Below are positions 1 to 4,634 of a stretch of 5,333 bases of DNA, piece by piece. The stretch covers positions 1 through 5,333 of the forward strand of contig JAISNF010000073.1 of the NCBI GenBank assembly GCA_031276415.1, in the 5' to 3' direction. The first letter of the stretch is position 1. Every line of letters starts with the position of its first letter. The translations under genes and the position numbers were made by a program. This stretch comes from Planctomycetaceae bacterium (GTDB lineage: Bacteria; Planctomycetota; Planctomycetia; Pirellulales; Thermoguttaceae). The notes beneath the pieces are model-generated. The model ran no database searches. It had not been told where the DNA came from and saw only the letters and a program-made list of their open reading frames with translations.

Positions 1-454
1 GAAATTGATACGGTTTTAATCCTTTCCATTTTTCATCGCTATTGTCAAGTATTTGAATTTCCATACCGTGATAGGCGGCGTCTTTTGTTGGTGATTCGGC
101 ACGAATCCCGACGCCGTTATTTCCGCCCGGCGGCGACAAAAAATCAAAACGCAACACAAAATCGCCGTACTCTTTCACCGTCAACAAATTCCCGCCCTTG
201 CGGCAAACAATCGCTCCGTCTTCAACCGGATAACCACTAATCGCACTTTGCCAAATATCCGGCGAAAGTTGTTTGCCGTCAAAAAGGAGTTGGAATCCTT
301 CGGCTTTTTCTTCGGGAGAAAGCACATTGTGTTGATAGAGGTGCAGAAATATCGTCTTTTCTTCAGGGGAAAATATTGTCGGAGCAGTCTCCGCCGCCAA
401 AAGAAAAGAACCGGCAAACATAAAACAAAACCAAAAATAAATCGTCTTTCTCAT
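1..454 (-). CDS. Secreted DUF1080 (3-keto-disaccharide hydrolase-type) protein, 3' part missing
   Basis: This is the N-terminal 151 codons of a minus-strand gene that leaves the window at base 1. Residues 1-21 look like a signal peptide: a basic MRK start, a hydrophobic stretch rich in Phe and Leu, and a likely cleavage after LAA. From about residue 53 the protein matches the DUF1080 family (a concanavalin-like beta-sandwich, Pfam 3-keto-disaccharide hydrolase). Visible hallmarks are GFQLLFDGKQL (53-63), YPVEDGAIVCRKGGNL (75-90), DFVLRFDF (98-105), PPGGNNGVGIRA (108-119) and YHGMEIQILD (128-137). Family knowledge says such proteins are exported and act on, or bind, sugars; the exact substrate cannot be told. 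The ATG at 454-452 is preceded by a good Shine-Dalgarno and the signal peptide begins there, so the start is secure. Residues 22-52 form a short linker before the domain. The family call is firm; enzymatic activity is inferred. Confidence 0.93.
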   Translation of the reverse strand, partial: MRKTIYFWFCFMFAGSFLLAAETAPTIFSPEEKTIFLHLYQHNVLSPEEKAEGFQLLFDGKQLSPDIWQSAISGYPVEDGAIVCRKGGNLLTVKEYGDFVLRFDFLSPPGGNNGVGIRAESPTKDAAYHGMEIQILDNSDEKWKGLKPYQF

Positions 455-463
455 AAAAATTTT

Positions 464-470
464 TCCTTCT
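464..470 (-). promoter_or_regulatory. Ribosome binding site of the DUF1080 gene
   Basis: The minus strand reads AGAAGGA here, nine bases before the ATG at 454. It is the only clear Shine-Dalgarno among the four minus-strand genes and fixes the start of the DUF1080 protein. Confidence 0.7.
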
Positions 471-471
471 T

Positions 472-554
472 GTAAACAAAGTTAATAGTTAAAAGTTAAA
501 AGTTACGCAATCACACAATCACACAATTTATCGCAACGCAATTATTTTGTTTAC
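472..554. repeat. Small segment bounded by 9-base inverted repeats and holding two tandem repeats
   Basis: GTAAACAAA at 472-480 is the exact reverse complement of TTTGTTTAC at 546-554. Between them are nearly three copies of a 7-base unit (agttaaa, 487-506) followed by two and a half copies of an 8-base unit (aatcacac, 509-528). The segment fills most of the 122-base gap between nusB and the DUF1080 gene. It could be a small non-autonomous element or simple slippage DNA; no transposase or clear target-site duplication is visible. Confidence 0.5.
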
Positions 555-576
555 GTTACGATTCGCTGCTCATTTA

Positions 577-1014
577 TCAATCGGCGATATTATTGAGTAT
601 TCCGTTGACGAAGGCGGCGGATTGTTCGGTTCCGAATTTTTTAGCCAATTCGATGGCTTCGTTAATGACAACCACTTTGGGAGTATCCATAAACAAAATT
701 TCATAAACAGCAATTCGCAAAATATTGCGGTCAATAACAGTCATTCGCGATAACGACCAATGTTGAGCCAGATCGGTTAATATTGTATCTATTTGTTCTT
801 TTTTTTCAACAGTTCCGTTGATCAATGTTTTGGCAAAACGCATAAGCGGTTCGTAATCGGGAAGTTCCTGCTTCAAAAACGATTCGGTAAATTGTTCAAG
901 CGAACCGGCATTCAAGTCATCCTGATAAAGTATTTGAAACGCAACAGTTCGCGCCAAACTTCGGTTAGCGTATTTTCCCTTAGGACGGTCTTGAGGTAAA
1001 TTAATTGTTTCCAT
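577..1014 (-). CDS. nusB: Transcription antitermination factor NusB
   Basis: This 145-residue all-helical protein is of normal length for NusB. NusB binds boxA RNA together with NusE (ribosomal protein S10) and supports antitermination during rRNA transcription. The N-terminal signature RSLARTVAFQILYQDD (18-33) and the C-terminal block WSLSRMTVIDRNILRIAVYE (86-105), then TPKVVVINEAIELAKKFG (111-128) and AAFVNGIL (133-140), match the family almost throughout. Residues 1-17 are a variable tail that includes a basic stretch. The ATG at 1014 is chosen because the next Met is at residue 59, inside the conserved fold. The sequence before it is pyrimidine-rich with no clear Shine-Dalgarno. The gene is separated from its upstream neighbour by a 378-base repeat-rich gap and does not sit beside ribH, a frequent nusB neighbour in bacteria. 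The stop is TGA at 579-577; no terminator hairpin follows. Confidence 0.97.
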   Translation of the reverse strand: METINLPQDRPKGKYANRSLARTVAFQILYQDDLNAGSLEQFTESFLKQELPDYEPLMRFAKTLINGTVEKKEQIDTILTDLAQHWSLSRMTVIDRNILRIAVYEILFMDTPKVVVINEAIELAKKFGTEQSAAFVNGILNNIAD

Positions 1015-1068
1015 AATTGGAAAGAAAAATCGGAAAGAAAATGATTGTAGAAACGATTTGTTGTTATT

Positions 1069-1175
1069 GGGAACTTCTAATAACTGTTTTTTTTATTAAC
1101 CACAGAGGACACAGAGAACGCAGAGGAATTTTTAATTGGAATCAAAACGTTATTTAATGGCAACTTCTAAAAAAC
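1069..1175 (+). repeat. CCACAGAG-type dispersed repeat, diverged inverted copy
   Basis: In plus orientation this copy starts with GGAACTTCTAATAACT. It continues into three 9-base units (CCACAGAGG 1100-1108, ACACAGAGA 1109-1117, ACGCAGAGG 1118-1126), then GAATTTTTAA and ATCAAAA, and ends in CAACTTCTAAAAAAC near 1161-1175. The same order of parts, with mismatches, is found on the minus strand at 1244-1377 and 2681-2793. It faces the 1244-1377 copy. Confidence 0.65.
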
Positions 1176-1243
1176 TACTTTTTTAGACGAAAAATATCTA
1201 CAAGTCCTTATTTTTAAGGATGTGATTTTAAAAAAAAAACAAC

Positions 1244-1377
1244 GTTTTTAGAACTTTCCTAATATTATCATTGACTTTTGATTTAAAATAATTTTTAAAA
1301 AATTCCTCTCTGTGCTCTCTGTGTTCTCTGTGTTCTCTGTGGTTTTAAAAAGTAAATTTGAGTTTTTAGAAGTACCT
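1244..1377 (-). repeat. CCACAGAG-type dispersed repeat, copy with four 9-base units
   Basis: On the plus strand there are four perfect TCTCTGTGN units at 1307-1342 (reverse complement NCACAGAGA). They are flanked on the right by a 35-base block (1343-1377) that is identical to 2759-2793. On the left, a block of about 30 bases (1271-1300) differs from 2701-2730 at only two positions. GTTTTTAGAA-type motifs mark both ends (1244-1253 and 1362-1371). The copy starts 15 bases 3' of the DUF1573 stop codon. Confidence 0.85.
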
Positions 1378-1392
1378 TATTGTTATTATTGT

Positions 1393-2598
1393 TTATTGTT
1401 CGACGGCAAATTGCACGGGAAGTTTTAAGATTGGAGTATCATCAAGACCGGTTTCAAGTGTAATCATGGCGACATTTTCTTCGTCTGATTTCAGGAAATT
1501 GCAAACCGGAGCGTCTGTTGGCACTTCGAGCGTTAAAGAATACAAACGCCGCCGAATTGATTCGCCGCCGAGATCGCGAGGTTCGGACAAAATTGTTTTC
1601 AGCCATACGGGTTTGATTTCCTTAATTTTCAAGTTGGCGCGGAATGCTGCGGTTCCGGTAAATTGAATCGAAATATCTTTTACTAATTTTTGTCCGATTC
1701 CGGTTTTTCCGAGAAGAACGCAACCGGTTTCTTTATTAAATCCTGTACCGGAAATGGCAACGCCGCTTCCGGTGATTTGCCCGCGAACAGACAATTCAAA
1801 GGTTGGTTCACTGGGATAATTTGATTTGAAAAAGAATTTTTCCTGAAATGTTCCGACCGGCAAGCCTGGTTTTACTGTTAGGCGACCTTCATAAACGGAA
1901 CCGGCATTTTTTCGCATGGAATCGGCTTGATCGGCTTCGTTCAATTCTGAAGGTTGCAGATGAAATTCAAAATGATCATGGTCATTCCATTCGGGATTTT
2001 CGAGTTGGAGGGGCATTTTTTCGAAACCGTAAAACCGGATGGTTGCGGAACGAGATTCTGTTGCGGGAATAGTTGGAAACAAAACGGAAGTGGGACTGAC
2101 GACAATCGGTGAAGTGAAAATTCCTTTGATTGAAAGAACAATTTCACGGTTTTCAGGATCATTTGTTACAATAGTTCCGCCTTGTTGATAAGGTCCGGTT
2201 CTTGCTCTTTCCGCATCGTAACGAACTGTTGCGATTGCGGTATCGCCGGGTTTGAGACTTTTGGACGAAAGATCAATACCTGTACAAGTGCAGGTTGTCC
2301 GGTTTACTTCAAGTGTTAAAACCGCTGTACCGACATTTTTGATTGGAAAATCGTGTTGTCCTTTTTCCTGCACGCCTTTAATTCCGAAATCATAAACGGA
2401 ATTTTCAATCAACGCTTTAGCGTTTGGATTGGAGGCTTTAGCGGCTGCTTCCAACATTATATCGGCATGTTTTTTGTATTCGAGTTCGGGGTTCCAAGCG
2501 TTAATTGTAAGTGCGGAAATTGATGTTCCAATTCCGACCAAAACTCCCAAAACCACCGAAAAAATAATAAGAATCAGAGTTAATTTGAATGAAGACAT
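1393..2598 (-). CDS. Membrane-anchored DUF1573 protein with Ig-like domains
   Basis: The 401-residue protein begins with a single hydrophobic segment (about 6-33) that probably anchors it in the inner membrane with the rest outside. Residues 66-161 match DUF1573, an Ig-like fold related to ASH/MSP domains. The visible motifs are VYDFG (68-72), the loop H-F-IKNVGTAVLTLEV (82-98), TTCTCTG (101-107) in place of the usual CGCT, LKPGDTAIATVRYD (115-128), and a closing strand ending VLSIKGIF. Two further beta-rich stretches (about 168-275, closing with VRGQITGSGV, and about 284-400) look like additional Ig-like repeats, so three tandem domains are inferred. No catalytic residues are seen and the molecular role of the family is unknown. 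The ATG at 2598 lies directly before the anchor. There is no clear Shine-Dalgarno. Confidence 0.88.
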   Translation of the reverse strand: MSSFKLTLILIIFSVVLGVLVGIGTSISALTINAWNPELEYKKHADIMLEAAAKASNPNAKALIENSVYDFGIKGVQEKGQHDFPIKNVGTAVLTLEVNRTTCTCTGIDLSSKSLKPGDTAIATVRYDAERARTGPYQQGGTIVTNDPENREIVLSIKGIFTSPIVVSPTSVLFPTIPATESRSATIRFYGFEKMPLQLENPEWNDHDHFEFHLQPSELNEADQADSMRKNAGSVYEGRLTVKPGLPVGTFQEKFFFKSNYPSEPTFELSVRGQITGSGVAISGTGFNKETGCVLLGKTGIGQKLVKDISIQFTGTAAFRANLKIKEIKPVWLKTILSEPRDLGGESIRRRLYSLTLEVPTDAPVCNFLKSDEENVAMITLETGLDDTPILKLPVQFAVEQ

Positions 2599-2608
2599 GA
2601 TACCATTG

Positions 2609-2636
2609 AATTTACCGGAAATTTTTCCGTTGACAA
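2609..2636 (-). promoter_or_regulatory. Possible promoter of the DUF1573 gene with a dyad in its spacer
   Basis: On the minus strand TTGTCA (2636-2631, five of six matches to TTGACA) is followed after 16 bases by TAAATT (2614-2609, four of six matches to TATAAT). The -10 box ends only 10 bases before the ATG, which would give an almost leaderless mRNA and would fit the absence of a Shine-Dalgarno. The spacer is occupied by a near-perfect dyad, CGGAAA/TTTCCG (2616-2629). In AT-rich DNA such matches arise easily by chance. Confidence 0.3.
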
Positions 2637-2663
2637 AATGAATAATTTGTAATAAAGGAATTG

Positions 2664-2688
2664 CTAAAAACTACAAATTTGTTTTTAG
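2664..2688. repeat. 8-base inverted repeat at the edge of a dispersed repeat
   Basis: CTAAAAAC (2664-2671) and GTTTTTAG (2681-2688) are perfect reverse complements around a 9-base loop. The right arm is the boundary motif of the CCACAGAG-type repeat that follows. The hairpin is AT-rich and has no clear U-tract, so it is not called a terminator. Confidence 0.5.
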
Positions 2689-2793
2689 AAGTTCTCATAA
2701 TTGATTTTTGATCTAAAATAATTTTTAAAAAAAATTTTCTTCTCTGTGTTCTTTGTGGTTTTAAAAAGTAAATTTGAGTTTTTAGAAGTACCT
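2681..2793 (-). repeat. CCACAGAG-type dispersed repeat, copy with two 9-base units
   Basis: This copy has the same parts and orientation as 1244-1377 but only two units, TCTCTGTGT (2741-2749) and TCTTTGTGG (2750-2758). The 35 bases at 2759-2793 are identical to 1343-1377, and 2701-2730 differs from 1271-1300 at two positions. It begins 28 bases 3' of the lpxD stop, so both minus-strand copies sit in the 3' region of a gene in the same sense. Confidence 0.85.
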
Positions 2794-2821
2794 ATTAGTA
2801 AAACGTATTGAAGAGTTTCTG

Positions 2822-3874
2822 TCAATCGGGTTTATGATTGTTAATAATATTTTTGAGTTTTTCGACTTCTTGGACGAGATTTTTAAATTCTTTTCGCAAT
2901 TCGGGGAGGCGTTGGAGGGCGATTTGAATTTTCATTTGTTCTTTTTCGGGGGTTGCGGGAATACCGACGAGGCGAACATCCGGTTCCACATCAGATAAAA
3001 TGCCCGCCATTGCTCCAAGCACCGCCCGATCTCCAATATGAACATGGTCTTTCACACCAACTCTGCCCGCCATCACCACATAATCTCCGGTTGTTGTACT
3101 TCCCGCAATTCCGGTATGAGCGCAAATCAAGTTATGTTTACCCAGTTTACAATTATGCCCAATCATCACGAGATTATCAATTTTTGTTCCGTCACCGATA
3201 ATTGTCGAACCGTATGTTGCGCGGTCAATCGTGCTGCATGAACCGATTTCCACATCGTTTCCAATAACGACATTACCTAATTGGGGCGATAGTTTGTGAA
3301 ATCCTTGCGAAGAATCGTATCCGAATCCAAACGCACCGATCACTGCACCGGAATGAATAATACAACGGCTACCGACAACAGTATTCCGATAAAGAACAGC
3401 GTTTGGAAAAATGACTGTTTTTTCGCCGATTCGGGAACCTGCCCGAATTTGCACACCGGCATGAACAACAACATCATCACCGAGTTCAACATCTTCTTCG
3501 ATCACAGCAAAAGGACCAACCGCAACATTTTGACCGAATCGGACATTGGCGTGAATACACGCCCGATCACTGATTCCATGAATAGATTCTTCGCGTGGCG
3601 GTGTAAAAAAAACGGCAATTTGTTCAAACGCACTTACAACATTGGGAACTTGAATGGACGCAAACCCTGACGGAATGACATCAATAGGAACGAGAACTGC
3701 TTTTGCTTTGCATTTTCGGTAAAGCAGGGCGATACGTTCCGCACGATCAAGAAATGTCAATTCTGTTGGAACAGCGTTTTGAATGGGAGCCACGCCTTCG
3801 ATAACAATATTGCCGTCACCGACAAGAATCCCATTGACCATTTCCGCCAATTCCGATAACGTTTTGCGTTGCAT
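2822..3874 (-). CDS. lpxD: UDP-3-O-acylglucosamine N-acyltransferase LpxD
   Basis: LpxD transfers a 3-hydroxyacyl chain from acyl carrier protein to UDP-3-O-acylglucosamine, the third step of lipid A synthesis, in the cytoplasm. The 350-residue protein has the family's three parts: a uridine-binding N-domain (about 1-97, with LTFLDRAERIALLYRKCKA at 39-57), a left-handed beta-helix of hexapeptide repeats (about 98-313), and a C-terminal helical tail (about 314-346). GAFGFGY (180-186) and KIDNLVMIGHN (231-241) are conserved. His240 in IGHN corresponds to the catalytic His239 of E. coli, and His277 in VKDHVHIG to the second conserved His. The frame stays open to an upstream ATG at 4042, but the start MQRKTLSELAEMVNG at 3874 gives the normal length and has GGA eight bases before it. 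The extra 56 residues would be AT-driven (Asn, Tyr, Phe, Leu) and unlike any LpxD. No other lpx or fab gene is adjacent. Confidence 0.96.
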   Translation of the reverse strand: MQRKTLSELAEMVNGILVGDGNIVIEGVAPIQNAVPTELTFLDRAERIALLYRKCKAKAVLVPIDVIPSGFASIQVPNVVSAFEQIAVFFTPPREESIHGISDRACIHANVRFGQNVAVGPFAVIEEDVELGDDVVVHAGVQIRAGSRIGEKTVIFPNAVLYRNTVVGSRCIIHSGAVIGAFGFGYDSSQGFHKLSPQLGNVVIGNDVEIGSCSTIDRATYGSTIIGDGTKIDNLVMIGHNCKLGKHNLICAHTGIAGSTTTGDYVVMAGRVGVKDHVHIGDRAVLGAMAGILSDVEPDVRLVGIPATPEKEQMKIQIALQRLPELRKEFKNLVQEVEKLKNIINNHKPD

Positions 3875-4156
3875 AATGAAATTCCGATTCTGATTCCAAC
3901 AAGGGAACGTAAATAATTGTAAATATAAATAATTGTAATAGTTAAGTGATTCCGTTAAGTAATTTAGTAGTGCAATAGTATAATGCGTAAACTTATTATT
4001 GAACATACACATTGCTAAAATTTGAAGAAAATTTCTTCGCAAACAATTGTCCGCTGATTATTTTTAAAAATTGTCCGCTGATTACGCAGATAATCGCAGA
4101 TTGTTTTTTTGAGAAAACGAAACAACAAAACTGACGAAAAAATTTTTGTTTTGGTG
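3875..4156. other. AT-rich noncoding DNA upstream of lpxD
   Basis: No supported gene lies here. It contains a 12-base direct repeat, aaataattgtaa, at 3911-3922 and 3927-3938, and gttaagt twice at 3941-3947 and 3954-3960. There is also a perfect 15-base palindrome with a one-base centre (GAAGAAA/TTTCTTC, 4024-4038). The lpxD promoter must lie in this stretch, but several weak AT-rich -10 candidates compete and I cannot choose one. Confidence 0.6.
4045..4103 (+). repeat. CCGCTGATTACGCAGAT-type direct repeats
   Basis: The 16-base sequence aattgtccgctgatta occurs exactly at 4045-4060 and 4069-4084 (24-base period). The second copy runs on into cgcagata and atcgcagatt (4085-4102), which are partial echoes of the same gcnGATTA theme. 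From memory, similar GATTACGCAGATTACGCAG-like strings occur between genes in many environmental bacteria; I cannot verify this here. Confidence 0.6.
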
Positions 4157-4184
4157 TTGACAGGTTTAACGGGTCATGTATAAT
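4157..4184 (+). promoter_or_regulatory. Near-consensus sigma70 promoter for the DUF1559 transcript
   Basis: TTGACA (4157-4162) is a perfect -35 box and TATAAT (4179-4184) a perfect -10 box, with a 16-base spacer ending in TG. Transcription would start near 4191 on the plus strand, giving a leader of about 440 bases before the DUF1559 start codon. No other plus-strand gene lies in between. Confidence 0.8.
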
Positions 4185-4240
4185 CACGAATAAATTAATT
4201 TCTGAATTTTTATTTTAAATTTTGGAGACCAAATTACGTT

Positions 4241-4277
4241 TTAAAAAATAAATTGCCCGAATTTTTGTTCGGGTAAT
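4241..4277 (-). terminator. Terminator-like hairpin, oriented for minus-strand transcription
   Basis: ATTGCCCGAA (4252-4261) and TTCGGGTAAT (4268-4277) form a 10-pair stem with one G-U and a 6-base loop. On the minus strand it is followed by TTATTTTTT, like an intrinsic terminator; on the plus strand it is followed by seven A's. No minus-strand gene is seen between 4278 and 4634 that would need it, so it may instead be the first helix of the plus-strand leader, or end an antisense transcript. Confidence 0.4.
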
Positions 4278-4621
4278 AAAAAAATCGAGTACGTCAACAA
4301 TTTTGTGATCGCTTAGGCGAACTGTTAATTTTCTACAGGCAACCGGATTTTTCGGGTAGAAGATTACTGTGAAGTTACAAAGTTACGTGGCTCCCGATAA
4401 GGGAGCGTCGCGTGTAACTTCATGGTACAATTCAGTGTTACATTTTAAAATATGTAACACACCACTTTTGCCGGTGGGAATGAACCAATTCACAAAGCGT
4501 GTCGCTCCTGTCTAAGAGTGATATTTCTGTTGCCGTTTCTCGGCGTTGAGTTTTTCCCACTTTGTAACCAAACAGATTATTTGTTATGTAATCTGTTTAA
4601 ATTTCAATATCTCTAATTTTA

Positions 4622-4627
4622 AAGGAG
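4622..4627 (+). promoter_or_regulatory. Strong ribosome binding site of the DUF1559 gene
   Basis: AAGGAG lies seven bases before the ATG at 4635, a near-ideal Shine-Dalgarno. It lies 23 bases after the last leader hairpin and is not itself part of an obvious stem, so if the leader controls translation it would have to act through alternative folding. Confidence 0.85.
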
Positions 4628-4634
4628 AACAAAA

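Larger units (their letters stand above)
1015..1392. other. 378-base noncoding gap between nusB and the DUF1573 gene, filled by repeats
   Basis: The gap is very AT-rich and contains no supported gene. It holds an inverted pair of CCACAGAG-type repeats (1069-1175 on plus, 1244-1377 on minus). Between them is a spacer with a 6-pair hairpin, TCCTTA/TAAGGA, at 1205-1220 with a TTTT loop. That hairpin has no U-tract on either side, so it is not called a terminator. I could not pick out a convincing promoter for nusB. Confidence 0.7.
4191..4634 (+). ncRNA. Long structured 5' leader of the DUF1559 gene, unrecognised RNA element
   Basis: The leader has no supported ORF but folds into consecutive helices on paper. 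They are: 4252-4261 with 4268-4277 (10 pairs); 4309-4312 with 4317-4320; 4326-4336 with 4356-4366 (11 pairs, one G-U, enclosing a 6-base bulge and CCG/CGG); and 4365-4379 with 4413-4427 (15 pairs, two G-U). The last stem encloses GCTCCC/GGGAGC (4390-4406) with loop GATAA. Next come 4435-4443 with 4452-4460 (9 pairs), 4462-4465 with 4474-4477, 4499-4507 with 4516-4524 (9 pairs, three G-U), 4531-4535 with 4541-4545, and 4570-4579 with 4589-4598 (10 perfect pairs). The third and fourth helices share two bases. The core is more GC-rich than flanking spacers. It may be a cis-regulatory leader or a separate small RNA read through into the gene. I see no match to tmRNA, RNase P, SRP, 6S or common riboswitch consensus sequences. 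Confidence 0.6.

Noticed and set aside
1205..1220. TCCTTA/TAAGGA hairpin considered as a terminator
   Set aside because: No U-tract follows on either strand.
1307..1342. Four regularly spaced TCTCTGTGN units considered as a CRISPR array
   Set aside because: The units are 9 bases, directly adjacent, with no spacers and no cas genes; they are a tandem repeat inside a dispersed element.
3296..3670. 124-codon open frame on the plus strand
   Set aside because: It is antisense to the hexapeptide-repeat region of lpxD; repetitive coding structure there produces long shadow frames.
4474..4500. GGTTCATTCC on the minus strand resembles a tRNA T-loop
   Set aside because: No acceptor, D or anticodon arms can be assembled around it; it is better explained as part of the leader hairpins.
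4570..4598. Perfect 10-pair hairpin considered as a transcription terminator or attenuator
   Set aside because: The stem is AT-rich and followed by TAAATTTC and not by a U-tract, so intrinsic termination is not supported; kept only as a leader helix.
4191..4634. Leader considered as tmRNA, RNase P RNA, 6S RNA, SRP RNA or a cobalamin, SAM or cyclic-di-GMP riboswitch
   Set aside because: None of the conserved sequence cores I know for these classes could be found on either strand; a covariance-model search would be decisive.
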